Position numbers and translations under genes: made by a program. Positions 22,569 through 30,980 of a DNA stretch of 42,836 bases are shown in pieces. This DNA is from a virus. Location of the stretch: the IMG/VR virus record IMGVR_UViG_3300037246_001783, positions 1-42,836 of that record, one strand, 5' to 3'. The notes beneath the pieces are model-generated. The model ran no database searches. It worked only from the letters and a program-made list of their open reading frames with translations, and was not told the DNA's origin. The first letter of the stretch is position 1. Each line of letters begins with the position of its first letter.

Positions 22569-24037
22569 CAATACCTCCCTACGCTAACTGCTTCGACATC
22601 AAGACCCTGTGCATGTTCGAAATCACCTGTCGTGTTAACCTTAAACCTGTGGTATCGACCCTCTGAGTCCGTAGGGCATTCCCCGTCGCTATTAACGGAT
22701 ATCGCGCTGCCAAAACTTGCAGATTGGTTAAGTAGATCCCTCTTACCGATCTGTACCGATATTGTACCCCCAGCTACTATAGGACGGCTGTTTCTCACAT
22801 AAGCTCGTCCACCCTTCTTAGCTAAGTTTTTTTCGCCCGTCTCAAAAGTAGCGTCCATAGCCGTACCCGTAAAATTGACTAAACGGTGGTCACTGTTAAA
22901 AGCCGATAGGTTTAACGCACCCCCTGCCCATACTCTTGAGTCAAGTGAAAAAGGCAGAGCATCGAGTGAAGAACTTACTGCATCGAGCCCTTCTAAGGTG
23001 TATCCTTCAGCTTGCATCTGTCCGAAAGCCTCTATCTCCAGGTCGGCGATAGCCCATCTGTTCACCTCTGCATTGTAAACCAAAACTCTATTCGCTCTCC
23101 CCCCAGTGTTTCCTACGCCAGGATATGCCCAAAAAATATAAGGATTAACAGGGTCTACACTTGCTGTAACGTTATAGTAATAGGAGGGGTCGTAGTCCGC
23201 GAGAAAAGTTTTATACACCCGATCGTTACTGATAGGGGTAGACATCCCGGCATCGTGCCTGTAGAAATTATCTAGGCCCAGATAAAATATGGTTGATCCC
23301 CTAACTACTACGCTTCCCGGACTGCCTGTACCTTTTCCCGGTTCGATCTCATCAAACTGAAAGACTAAAGGTGAGCCTATGTAGGTCATACGCCAGATAG
23401 ACCTTTCCTGAAATACAGTGCCGTACTGTCCACCTATGATGCGTTGTATCCAACCCCCGTTACCTTGTAGATCCTGGTAATCGGCTTGTGTCGCCGCAGA
23501 TGGTTCCCAAGTTTCTACATCGTTTATACCACACCAATGCAATCTATTGGTCGTTTTAGCACTTGTCGAAAAGCTATGACAGTTCCCCAGTACGAGGAAG
23601 TCCTTGACTACAGCGGCATGCCGTGCTCTCGGTGGGGTACCCGCAAGCGGTACGAAGTTGGAAGAGCCCATGGTTATCTCCTGAACTGCATCCGTATAGT
23701 TAGTCGCAATGACTCTCTCACCCCACTTTACCATCTCCCATCTATCGGCAAGGGCTGTCTGGTAGTCTCCTCCGGAGGCCCTGGTTGCCCCCGTCCAAGA
23801 GGCATCTGAAAGTCTGTACAGATCTGAGACATCCCCACAATAGCTGTATGCATTCCCATCCTTATCTTGCGCAGAAAAAAAACCTCGGCACGATTCGCTG
23901 ATAGCAGTGCTGTACTCAACGGGCGCAGGAAGACCTTTATAGCTCGCCGAGTGCGGTAAGCAATTCTTTGCCACTATCAAGCCTGGGTTTTCATGCGCTG
24001 GTAAATCAGGCAGATACTCTCCGAAAGGGATGATCAT
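22568..24037 (-). CDS. P22 gp10-like packaged-DNA stabilisation / tail hub protein
   Basis: The product has about 489 aa. ATG 24037 is preferred (AGAGGTGG just upstream and ATGA overlap with the 55-aa gene); the in-frame GTG at 24043 is part of that site. It has a Pro-Phe-Gly-Glu-Tyr-Leu-Pro-Asp-Leu-Pro start, repeated beta-propeller-like blades with Gly-Asp-x-x-x-Leu-Tyr-Arg-Leu and Val-Ile-Ala-Thr-Asn strands, and a central Gly-Gln-Tyr-Gly-Thr-Val-Phe-Gln-Glu-Arg-Ser-Ile-Trp motif. These fit the podovirus head-completion/tail hub family (P22 gp10). It plugs the portal and holds the tail parts. Confidence 0.75.
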   Translation of the reverse strand: MIIPFGEYLPDLPAHENPGLIVAKNCLPHSASYKGLPAPVEYSTAISESCRGFFSAQDKDGNAYSYCGDVSDLYRLSDASWTGATRASGGDYQTALADRWEMVKWGERVIATNYTDAVQEITMGSSNFVPLAGTPPRARHAAVVKDFLVLGNCHSFSTSAKTTNRLHWCGINDVETWEPSAATQADYQDLQGNGGWIQRIIGGQYGTVFQERSIWRMTYIGSPLVFQFDEIEPGKGTGSPGSVVVRGSTIFYLGLDNFYRHDAGMSTPISNDRVYKTFLADYDPSYYYNVTASVDPVNPYIFWAYPGVGNTGGRANRVLVYNAEVNRWAIADLEIEAFGQMQAEGYTLEGLDAVSSSLDALPFSLDSRVWAGGALNLSAFNSDHRLVNFTGTAMDATFETGEKNLAKKGGRAYVRNSRPIVAGGTISVQIGKRDLLNQSASFGSAISVNSDGECPTDSEGRYHRFKVNTTGDFEHAQGLDVEAVSVGRY

Positions 24038-24201
24038 TTCCACCTCTCAAAAAAGAAAAACCACCTTGATGCATTAGACGGGACAAAAGCTGTAAGAATA
24101 TCGCCAATTAATCCATGAGAAACTAACCGCTCTGCGAAACTCCCAGTGTCTCTTACGAGTCCGTTTGTGACTACAGCTATTGCATCATTTCCAAAAGGCA
24201 T
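24034..24201 (-). CDS. Small protein, unknown (55 aa)
   Basis: ATG 24201 follows TAGGAG and the stop overlaps the tail hub start by 4 nt. The product has 55 residues, ending in an aromatic-basic run (Arg-Trp-Phe-Phe-Phe-Phe-Glu-Arg-Trp). The central part is mildly hydrophobic. The tight coupling on both sides supports a real gene. Function unknown. Confidence 0.6.
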   Translation of the reverse strand: MPFGNDAIAVVTNGLVRDTGSFAERLVSHGLIGDILTAFVPSNASRWFFFFERWK

Positions 24202-24202
24202 C

Positions 24203-24517
24203 CTAAACTCCTATAAGTTCTAAAACCAGCATAATTATTACACCTATCGAAATGCCTAAAGCTACGAAGACTGAGCTGTAAGTCCCTTCTGCCTGAGTCT
24301 CGTATTTTATAAGAACCGGTTTTCCTGAAGCTAGTTTCTTAACCGAGATGCTTATTGCCCGTTTATGGCTCTTATCAGCAATTTTCAAAATGGACTTATC
24401 ACTCGGACTGCGCCCCTCTCTAAGCTCTCTATCGTAAAATTCAAGAGCCGAAGCGATATCATCTATGTGGTAATTTTTGCCTCGTAGCCATCCTCTAAGC
24501 AATTCTCTTTTATTCAT
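24203..24517 (-). CDS. Small protein with C-terminal membrane segment (104 aa)
   Basis: The start overlaps the upstream stop (TAATG at 24517). Residues 1-75 are charged and helical (several Lys/Arg/Asp), and the last 25 residues (Ala-Leu-Gly-Ile-Ser-Ile-Gly-Val-Ile-Ile-Met-Leu-Val-Leu) form a membrane helix. A tail-anchored protein in a virion operon could be a holin-like or structural factor. No family is recognised. Confidence 0.6.
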   Translation of the reverse strand: MNKRELLRGWLRGKNYHIDDIASALEFYDRELREGRSPSDKSILKIADKSHKRAISISVKKLASGKPVLIKYETQAEGTYSSVFVALGISIGVIIMLVLELIGV

Positions 24518-26430
24518 TACGCGCCCTTACCTCTCGTCGCCTCTGTAGCATCATCTGTCATAGCGTGCGCCCACTTAGGTGTAGAACTGTCATCTTCATA
24601 CATTGTCATAGTATCTGTACCCTTAATGTACTCCAATTTGTTCTTGACAACTTGTTCGGAGAAGTGCATCAGCTTTCTTAGAGTCGTTGGGCTACCTACA
24701 CAAGACCCTGAACTTGACGCATCCAGGATATCGTTTACGCCTGTTGCACTAAGTCTGTAGTCATTTTTTGAGCTCGCCGCTACCACAACTCCGGCAGAAC
24801 TTGTGTCATTTAAAATACTTGCCGCGTTGGCAGTATTGTCGTCCGGTGTGATAGCTACGCCGCCTGTATTCGTAACCTTCCAGTCCCCCCTTTGGTTGAC
24901 CGCCCCGCTTGAAGAAGCTGCATATATTATCTGGCCTATTCCGCTTATGCTAAAAAGATCTGTACCGGTTGCGTTGAGGTTCCGGATTTCTACACCATTC
25001 AACCAACCAGGCATCGAAAGATCAACATTCGCCAAAGCGGCACCAGTGTCTATGACAGGTGTTGTTGCTCCCGCTATAGCAGAATGCCCCCTATATATTA
25101 CATAGCTCCCCGTTTCGCCCAAAGTTAGCGTTCCATTAAAACCACAATTTTCCATATGAAATTGGTGGATAGTCGCTGTATTTATCGTGCAATTCTTAAA
25201 GTCTATCCTAGCTGTCCCTGTACCCACACCCGAAACATCAGCTCCCTCTAAATGCGAACCTGAGAAATCTTGATCTTCAAGTTCTGCCGTCCAATGTTTT
25301 CCTTCCCAATCTTCATTGATGTGGGAAGTGGCAAAAGTGATAGAACTCTCAAGAGCGACTATCACCTTGTTCAAGTTCCTGTCTGCAAGTAAGGTATTCA
25401 CCGCAGCTTCAGTTGATACAGGGTTCCCTGGTGTTCCATCAACGCTAGTCGTACCCGTATTGCTCGCATTACTATCGAAATATACAGCATCCAGTGAAGC
25501 GCCAGTATTCTCGCTAAATTCTATAAATACCTGATCAATATAGATGTTTGCGTTCGTTAGTGCTGCAAGATCGCCACCATTGTCATTGTATAAGCGCAAT
25601 CTCACGTTTCCAAGGTTGGCCCCTGTTCCAACCATCCCTATAAAAGCGTCAAAAGGAAGAACTTGGTTAGCTGATGAACCTCCGCCCGACCAAGCTCCGA
25701 GAGTTACCCAAGCCGGTGTACCCGCTTGATAGTCCCACATTTGAACAAAAAGCTTGTCGTTGGCTCCATTCATATAGCCTGTAATCTTTATGCCCGATGG
25801 CGATCCGGCACCTATATTTCCTGTTAATTCTGCCTCAAACCCGCCGGAAACTGAATCCCAATACATATAGATCTCATCGAGAGCCTTCGTATCTGTGTGG
25901 CTCCCTCCTGTGGTGGTAGCGGGAGTCGTTAGGTCTTCTCCTGTAAACTCACGGTGAGAAGCTGAACCAACATTGGCAATTCCAGCTAATTGCGACTGGG
26001 TAGACGGGTATACGTCGCCACTTAAACCAGTACCATCATATTGCGCTTTAAGATTAGCTACCGCTGTTGGCGTACCCGATATGTCCGCTACTCTTGCATT
26101 GAGATAATCACTCCCTCCCACAAGAGAATTGTAAACGTTAGCGGGAACGACCATATAGTCGTCCCACGCATGTAGCACCCCCGCAGGATGGCAAGCCACT
26201 CGCAAACGGCCTAAGGTGTTAACGTCAGAAGCCGTAAGATCATATCGGTAATATCCTGCGGTATCTGCGGTTGCGGTAGCTGCATCAGCTTTCGCCGCCA
26301 TTATGCCACCATTTTTTGACAAAAGTATGTCTGAAGGCGTTAAGGTTAGCGCCGTTTTCGCCGAACCCGATGCATCGACCATCGGGCCTAGATTAAGCGT
26401 TACGCCTGTGCTTTGTTTTAACAGTCTCAT
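24517..26430 (-). CDS. Large tail/appendage structural protein (637 aa)
   Basis: The N-terminal 120 residues match a domain common in phage tail appendage proteins: a Leu-Leu-Lys-Gln-Ser-Thr start, then Leu-Ser-Lys-Asn-Gly-Gly, Thr-Leu-Gly-Arg-Leu-Arg-Val and Val-Val-Pro-Ala-Asn-Val-Tyr-Asn-Ser-Leu. A beta-sandwich region follows (about 170-310). Residues about 320-540 alternate Asn/Thr/Gly-rich strands that could form a right-handed beta-helix. The C-terminus has a conserved-looking block (Lys-Asn-Lys-Leu-Glu-Tyr-Ile-Lys-Gly-Thr) often found at the end of such proteins. It is probably a receptor-binding or fibre component. ATG overlaps the previous stop (ATGA). Confidence 0.7.
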   Translation of the reverse strand: MRLLKQSTGVTLNLGPMVDASGSAKTALTLTPSDILLSKNGGIMAAKADAATATADTAGYYRYDLTASDVNTLGRLRVACHPAGVLHAWDDYMVVPANVYNSLVGGSDYLNARVADISGTPTAVANLKAQYDGTGLSGDVYPSTQSQLAGIANVGSASHREFTGEDLTTPATTTGGSHTDTKALDEIYMYWDSVSGGFEAELTGNIGAGSPSGIKITGYMNGANDKLFVQMWDYQAGTPAWVTLGAWSGGGSSANQVLPFDAFIGMVGTGANLGNVRLRLYNDNGGDLAALTNANIYIDQVFIEFSENTGASLDAVYFDSNASNTGTTSVDGTPGNPVSTEAAVNTLLADRNLNKVIVALESSITFATSHINEDWEGKHWTAELEDQDFSGSHLEGADVSGVGTGTARIDFKNCTINTATIHQFHMENCGFNGTLTLGETGSYVIYRGHSAIAGATTPVIDTGAALANVDLSMPGWLNGVEIRNLNATGTDLFSISGIGQIIYAASSSGAVNQRGDWKVTNTGGVAITPDDNTANAASILNDTSSAGVVVAASSKNDYRLSATGVNDILDASSSGSCVGSPTTLRKLMHFSEQVVKNKLEYIKGTDTMTMYEDDSSTPKWAHAMTDDATEATRGKGA

Positions 26431-27182
26431 TGCGCCCTCATAGTCTTCATGTGCTGAATAACGGGTACTGGATTAAAAGCGGAAACAACCGCCTCTCTCC
26501 ACCCGCCACTGCCAACGCCGTCATATATCTCTTCTGCTTCCGTTGCGTTTACTTCATGTCCATTAAACCACGCAAATTCATCAAGCCGACCAGCTAATGT
26601 TGCCGTTGCATTCATGCTACCTATATACATGGTAGCTGAGTTTACTCCGGGTGGCTCAGTAATGGGATTTGTAGTTCCGTTTAACTGATCGCCAAAGGTC
26701 CCTCCTACTTCTGATATCCACCACGTTATTTGTTGTGCTGCATCATCATAAGCAAAGACAACGTGATAGAGGGTCCCAACTGCCGGCTCAAACCCAGATT
26801 CAGCGGTAGAAACAGAATACGAATTATTATGCACTACCCCCAATGCTCTTGCTGACCCCGTCCAGTAGTCCGTTATTGTCCAGCCGTCCCCGCTAACATA
26901 CTTCTCTGCAATGTCAAACGTAGATCCTGATTCAAATGAAAAGTAAAACGAACAACTGTAATCATTAGCCCCGACATCAAAATCTGCGTTATCAGACAAA
27001 GTAAAATGTTCATCTGTCGCACCATCCAAATCAGCATAGTAACTGCCTTGAGGGGGTGATGCTGATCCATATGTAGGTGTATTGACTTCTGTTAGGTTAT
27101 GAGCTGAATCCTTAACAGCATCTCCATTACTCTCGAAGTCATACACTTCAGTAACTATGCTATCGAATAATGCAGTTGACAT
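26427..27182 (-). CDS. LamG/concanavalin-like virion protein (251 aa)
   Basis: The product shows the LamG (laminin G-like jelly-roll) pattern: Tyr-Tyr-Ala-Asp-Leu-Asp-Gly-Ala-Thr-Asp, Phe-Thr-Leu-Ser-Asp-Asn, Phe-Asp-Val-Gly, Ser-Cys-Ser-Phe-Tyr-Phe and Gly-Arg-Leu-Asp-Glu-Phe-Ala-Trp-Phe-Asn. Such modules bind carbohydrates or other surfaces and occur in phage capsid or tail decorations. It overlaps the 637-aa appendage gene by 4 nt, so the two may build one adhesion structure. Its ribosome site is weak. Confidence 0.75.
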   Translation of the reverse strand: MSTALFDSIVTEVYDFESNGDAVKDSAHNLTEVNTPTYGSASPPQGSYYADLDGATDEHFTLSDNADFDVGANDYSCSFYFSFESGSTFDIAEKYVSGDGWTITDYWTGSARALGVVHNNSYSVSTAESGFEPAVGTLYHVVFAYDDAAQQITWWISEVGGTFGDQLNGTTNPITEPPGVNSATMYIGSMNATATLAGRLDEFAWFNGHEVNATEAEEIYDGVGSGGWREAVVSAFNPVPVIQHMKTMRAQ

Positions 27183-27210
27183 TTAAACCTGTATCATATT
27201 TACGGTTTTC

Positions 27211-27642
27211 CTATCCCGTTTCCAATTGCAATGAGACTCTTACCCCACCGCTTTTTGCAACGGAAATACTGCTTCCTGCGGAACCCTTCACGTAATTATC
27301 CGATTTAAACAGCACATGCGTTCCTCCAGGTATAGGGGAGTGTGCTTTCCAGGGGCCTTGTGCCCCCAGTTTTAAGGAGAGTGTTCCGCTCAGCGTTGCT
27401 GATACCGAGTAAGAGGCTGCGTGTAGTCTAAATATCTGACTTGCTGAGGCGGTTTTAAGCGTTGTAGACCCTGAAGCCGTAACATCTACATTATCAAAAG
27501 TAATCTCCTTCCCCGTTGCGTTTACGCTGCCGTCCTGGTTTCCAGACATTGCTACCCAACTTGAGGCTGAGTCGTTCCACACCTGATTCAGGCTGGGTAG
27601 CGCCGGAGATCCTGAAGGTTTTGCATTAAGCTTTTTAGGCAC
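27211..27642 (-). CDS. Small beta-rich structural protein (143 aa)
   Basis: GTG 27642 starts 4 nt after the adaptor gene. The product is Ser/Thr/Gly-rich and beta-prone, begins with a Lys/Pro-rich arm, and has Ser-Leu-Lys-Leu-Gly and Gly-Val-Arg-Val-Ser-Leu strands. A virion accessory or tail protein is likely from position. No family is recognised. Confidence 0.6.
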   Translation of the reverse strand: MPKKLNAKPSGSPALPSLNQVWNDSASSWVAMSGNQDGSVNATGKEITFDNVDVTASGSTTLKTASASQIFRLHAASYSVSATLSGTLSLKLGAQGPWKAHSPIPGGTHVLFKSDNYVKGSAGSSISVAKSGGVRVSLQLETG

Positions 27643-27645
27643 AGT

Positions 27646-28254
27646 TTACCATCCGCTTTTCTTTATTTTTCCTGTCGATACTTTGCGGGAATGCTCTTCC
27701 ATCAGCGAGTTATAAGCATCTATCTCACTCATTTTTGCTGTTTGCGCGTTAGTGTGATCCTTCAAGTGGTGGTTACATACATCCCACATCGCCCTGTGCC
27801 TTACCAGCTCTGACCCTTCATTAGTCCATGAGTTTGAAGCTGAAGGCGAGTCGAGTGCTGATAACTCGGCCTCATAAGATAGCGTGATAATGTATTCGTC
27901 GTTAGCCACTGGATAAAAACGAAACTGGTTTTTATATATTGCCCACTCGTATGGGATGCCTGTATGTACTCCGGTATCTTTGGCGTCAATAGTGCTATAA
28001 TGTACCGCCCGGACAGGGTGCTTAGACCCACTTATGTTCACCATCAATGAGTCAAGATCTTTGAGATTAACTGGTAGGTCGTAGTAGACCTGGCTTGCCG
28101 AGGTCGTCAGTTCCGTCGTAGTTTCCTGAAACCACCAGCTTTTGCGAGAGTAATGAGTAACCGCGCGACTGATCGCTGCTGAAACTTGGGCAGACTTATC
28201 CGTCCGATGTAAATCACCTTCTATTACGCTTTTAAGATTTGCTAAATTCCCCAC
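27646..28254 (-). CDS. Head-tail adaptor (connector) protein
   Basis: The 202-aa product has the layout of podovirus portal adaptors: an N-terminal helix (Asn-Leu-Lys-Ser-Val-Ile-Glu-Gly-Asp-Leu), then Tyr-Ser-Arg-Lys-Ser-Trp-Trp-Phe, a central beta domain with Tyr-Asp-Leu-Pro and Phe-Arg-Phe-Tyr-Pro, and C-terminal helices. It should form the ring under the portal (P22 gp4 / SU10-type adaptor). It lies between the radical-SAM cassette and the tail genes. It overlaps the preceding zinc-finger gene by 23 nt. Confidence 0.7.
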   Translation of the reverse strand: MGNLANLKSVIEGDLHRTDKSAQVSAAISRAVTHYSRKSWWFQETTTELTTSASQVYYDLPVNLKDLDSLMVNISGSKHPVRAVHYSTIDAKDTGVHTGIPYEWAIYKNQFRFYPVANDEYIITLSYEAELSALDSPSASNSWTNEGSELVRHRAMWDVCNHHLKDHTNAQTAKMSEIDAYNSLMEEHSRKVSTGKIKKSGW

Positions 28255-28468
28255 TACAATCCTCTAAATGCTGCTTATATGCCATCTCGTAGCTAAACAC
28301 CTTCCTGCATCCTTCGCATGGAAATTTCCGGTAGGTTCTGTTTTTATAGATCCTAGCTCCCTTCAAAGTTTCCCAAGCCGCGTCCGCCTCACGCCTGTGA
28401 ATCGTCGCTAGATCCTCTGCCTGGTGGCCTCTTATGTTTCCCCGTCTACGCCCCTTAACCCTTTCCAT
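28232..28468 (-). CDS. Small basic zinc-finger protein (78 aa)
   Basis: The frame is open from TTG 28510, but ATG 28468 is the first good start and has GAAGGG upstream. The first 25 residues are basic (Arg-Arg-Arg, Lys). The C-terminal 30 residues contain Cys-x-x-Cys, then His and Cys (Pro-Cys-Glu-Gly-Cys ... His-Leu-Glu-Asp-Cys), a C2HC-type zinc finger like those of DNA-binding phage proteins. It overlaps the radical-SAM gene by 14 nt and the adaptor by 23 nt. Role unknown. Confidence 0.6.
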   Translation of the reverse strand: MERVKGRRRGNIRGHQAEDLATIHRREADAAWETLKGARIYKNRTYRKFPCEGCRKVFSYEMAYKQHLEDCSGEFSKS

Positions 28469-29405
28469 GAATGCACCCTTCACATGGAGTCCCATGAACG
28501 TCACCGTCAAGATGCTTTCTCCTTAAAAGTTGAAAGGCCACGCTATTCCAGCCGTGCATAAAATCTACTTGATTCAGATCTGCCATTTTCCAGTTGTCCG
28601 ACCCATCAAAGCAACATGCAGAGAGCATTCCCTCTGAAGTGATATGTCCTTCCCGGAAAACTGCCCAACAAGGCAGTGGAGTTCTCATCATCTCAAGGCG
28701 ACCCGGATTGCCTCTTACTGGCAACATGCCATGTTCTTTTTCCTGCTCCGTAGCCTGATCACCAAATGATAATAGCGGTAACCAGTAGTGCTCATCTACA
28801 AAGGGCTCTATCTCTTCTGCGACAAGCTTCTCCATAACCGTAGCTTGTATTCCATTGTACTCGATAGAACTCGCATAAAGCTTGGTTTTATACCCCTTCG
28901 CTTCACGAAGTTCCCAAGTAGATTTGAGATTAACAAGCATCTTATCGAAGTTCGAAGGTGCCATGCCTGTTACATGTCGAAACTGAGTTTTACTGGAATA
29001 ATTCATAGAAAATTTGAGTGAATCGAGTCCCGCTTCCATGAGCGGCTGTACCCTAGCTTCGTCAGCCAAAGAGCCATTGGTCGTTAGGAACACGTAGGGA
29101 AACCCGATGTCCTTAGCGAATTTAACCGCTTCAGGGAGCCACCGGCAAAGCAGCGACTCTCCTATATAAAATAATCCAAGCTCTTCGACTCCCGCTGTAC
29201 GCATCTCACTTACTACTGTCTTGAAAAAATCAAAATCCATATCCTTATGCTGTTTTTGGTTCTGCATATGAGCACAGAAAGAGCATTGAAAATTACACTT
29301 CGAAGTTAATTCTATCTTTACGCTTTTCGGCGCGGGAAGAACTTCCTTCCTGAACTTTTCCGGTATTTCCGTAATCTTATCAATTCTGTCTGATATCGTG
29401 TCCAT
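28455..29405 (-). CDS. Radical SAM protein with SPASM-like C-terminus
   Basis: The 316-aa product has the radical-SAM cluster motif C37-x3-C41-x2-C44 after a Lys-Ile-Glu-Leu-Thr-Ser segment. A Gly-Glu-Ser-Leu strand (SAM binding) and Thr-Thr-Asn-Gly-Ser follow. The C-terminus has Pro-Cys-Trp, Ala-Cys-Cys-Phe-Asp and Pro-Cys-Glu-Gly-Cys, like SPASM/twitch auxiliary cluster domains. Such enzymes modify peptides or sugars by radical chemistry, often beside glycosyltransferase genes. The substrate here is unknown; its neighbours suggest a surface or virion glycan. ATG 29405 has GGAGAGG upstream. Confidence 0.88.
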   Translation of the reverse strand: MDTISDRIDKITEIPEKFRKEVLPAPKSVKIELTSKCNFQCSFCAHMQNQKQHKDMDFDFFKTVVSEMRTAGVEELGLFYIGESLLCRWLPEAVKFAKDIGFPYVFLTTNGSLADEARVQPLMEAGLDSLKFSMNYSSKTQFRHVTGMAPSNFDKMLVNLKSTWELREAKGYKTKLYASSIEYNGIQATVMEKLVAEEIEPFVDEHYWLPLLSFGDQATEQEKEHGMLPVRGNPGRLEMMRTPLPCWAVFREGHITSEGMLSACCFDGSDNWKMADLNQVDFMHGWNSVAFQLLRRKHLDGDVHGTPCEGCIHGKG

Positions 29406-29571
29406 CGTTTTCCTCTCCGTTCTTCGGTTTGATTTTTTTGCTACGTTTTATATCAATCATAGGCATGATCTTTCCGGCCTTCATTTTGACCGTTACAGTG
29501 CCGTAGTGATTCTGCTTTTCCAAAATACCGAACTCAGCCATAAGCTCATCTTTAGTGATGTTGTCAGTCAT
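29380..29571 (-). CDS. Small basic protein between methyltransferase and radical SAM genes (63 aa)
   Basis: The 63-aa product starts at ATG 29571, 3 nt after the methyltransferase stop, and overlaps the radical-SAM start by 26 nt. Its first half is Asp/Glu-containing, and the second half is basic (Ile-Lys-Arg-Ser-Lys-Lys-Ile-Lys-Pro). Such overlap suggests coupling within the cassette. No family is recognised; it could be a substrate or partner of the radical-SAM enzyme, but this is speculation. Confidence 0.5.
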   Translation of the reverse strand: MTDNITKDELMAEFGILEKQNHYGTVTVKMKAGKIMPMIDIKRSKKIKPKNGEENDGHDIRQN

Positions 29572-29574
29572 GGT

Positions 29575-30066
29575 CTACCCTTTCACCGCTTCAATTCGCA
29601 TATCGCGTTGTGCCACGTGGAACTTAGGTTTTACCCATTCGAGATCCTTAAACCCATGACTCTCTAAAAGTTTACCCAGTGCCTCACCTGACCAGCACCA
29701 TTTATGTAGATCCGCTTCACTTTTATGGGTAGCAGGATCCCCAAATAGCGGGAACATAATGAGCTGGGGATCTGATATGCCCTGACGGATCATCTGAAAA
29801 ACTTTTTCCAAACAAGGCATCTCAAGGACTAATCTGCCTCCTTTCTTCAAGACTCGTTTCCACTCGGTAAGGATCATGTCTACTTCCTTAAGATAGAAGT
29901 GCTCGAACACATGGATTGCCATAATCTCATCTGCACTGTCATCGTCGAAGGGTAGCACCCTTATGTCTGCCTCGACATCAGGCTTTACTTTGTAGGCGTT
30001 ATCGGGAAAGTCCACGTTAGTGTATCCCGGTAAAATTTTCTTTCCGCAGCCCAAGTTTAAGCGCAT
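29575..30066 (-). CDS. Class I SAM-dependent methyltransferase
   Basis: The product has about 163 aa. ATG 30066 is chosen (GGGAGA upstream; the stop of the previous gene is just after it). Motif I is Leu-Asn-Leu-Gly-Cys-Gly-Lys-Lys, followed by Asn-Val-Asp (adenosine-ribose binding), Asp-Ile-Arg-Val-Leu-Pro-Phe and a Met-Ala-Ile-His-Val-Phe-Glu-His motif, as in the Methyltransf_11 type. These enzymes often methylate sugars. Within the cassette it follows the GT-B glycosyltransferase, so sugar capping is a reasonable guess. Confidence 0.85.
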   Translation of the reverse strand: MRLNLGCGKKILPGYTNVDFPDNAYKVKPDVEADIRVLPFDDDSADEIMAIHVFEHFYLKEVDMILTEWKRVLKKGGRLVLEMPCLEKVFQMIRQGISDPQLIMFPLFGDPATHKSEADLHKWCWSGEALGKLLESHGFKDLEWVKPKFHVAQRDMRIEAVKG

Positions 30067-30980
30067 AATACTTTCTCCCATTGCTTGCCAATCTTGGTTG
30101 GGTCATGGCGCTCTCTGACGTATTCCTGCGCAGAGGCTATTTTGCCCTCTATATACTCTTGAGGCTGCATCTGTAGCCAGTTAATCCCGTTCTTGATGTC
30201 CCCTATCCATAAAGAGTCGAAAGCCTTGTACGATGGCAAAGCATCCGCTAAAACGTACTTACCCCTTCTAACCGCTTCTACCAATCTGTTTGGTGATTTA
30301 ACCCTCTGCCTTTCACCCATCTCAGAAGGAAGGATTACCGCATCGCACATCGCTAAAGCTTCTAAGATATTCTTTTCGCTATAAGGGATGATCGGTATCG
30401 GTTTATCGTTAACCTTTACCAAATTCTGTATCGCAGGGTCGGACACGATCATCACCATATGCTCCCCTATTTGCGGCCAAAACTCTACGAGACTCTTAAT
30501 ATTGGAAGGATGCCCAAACCAAAGTAACTTTAAAGGCGTTCCCTCCTTATGCGTAAAGCTTGGTGCTACCTCATCAAACTCATAGGGATCCTCTATGACT
30601 GTTGCTTTGATCCCTGTTTCTTTTTTAATCACATCGGCCATCATTTTTGTAGAAGCGATTACTATATCTACATCTGCGAGCATTTTGAGATAGTGATTTC
30701 TGTGTTCTGTTTGGAAATGGTTGTCACAGCAATGAAACACTGTTTTTATACCCCTACTTCTGCAAACATCAACATAGAACGGATCGCCACCATTGAAATG
30801 CTTGTGGAAAACGCACACATCGCTCGTTAAGTCAGGCCAACCGCTAACTCTTACATCATGTCCGTAGCTCCGTAGCTCCCTCGCTGGTATCTGCACATGG
30901 TATCTGTGAGAGGCCATCAGGTTGTTCGATTGTGTCACAAAGGTTATCCTCTTGGGTTTTTCCCTTTTTTGATCTTTCAT
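30057..30980 (-). CDS. GT-B glycosyltransferase (group 1/GT4-like)
   Basis: The product has about 307 aa. ATG 30980 has GAGGAG 8 nt upstream and is preferred over ATG 30998. It has an N-terminal Rossmann half with Ile-Thr-Phe-Val and His-Arg-Tyr-His-Val, and a linker followed by Leu-Lys-Leu-Leu-Trp-Phe-Gly-His. The C-terminal half has Met-Cys-Asp-Ala-Val-Ile-Leu-Pro-Ser and Ser-Pro-Asn-Arg-Leu-Val-Glu-Ala-Val-Arg, the GT4 nucleotide-sugar site region. The start lies inside the upstream TPR gene (125-nt overlap). Sugar donor and acceptor are unknown. Confidence 0.8.
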   Translation of the reverse strand: MKDQKREKPKRITFVTQSNNLMASHRYHVQIPARELRSYGHDVRVSGWPDLTSDVCVFHKHFNGGDPFYVDVCRSRGIKTVFHCCDNHFQTEHRNHYLKMLADVDIVIASTKMMADVIKKETGIKATVIEDPYEFDEVAPSFTHKEGTPLKLLWFGHPSNIKSLVEFWPQIGEHMVMIVSDPAIQNLVKVNDKPIPIIPYSEKNILEALAMCDAVILPSEMGERQRVKSPNRLVEAVRRGKYVLADALPSYKAFDSLWIGDIKNGINWLQMQPQEYIEGKIASAQEYVRERHDPTKIGKQWEKVLCA

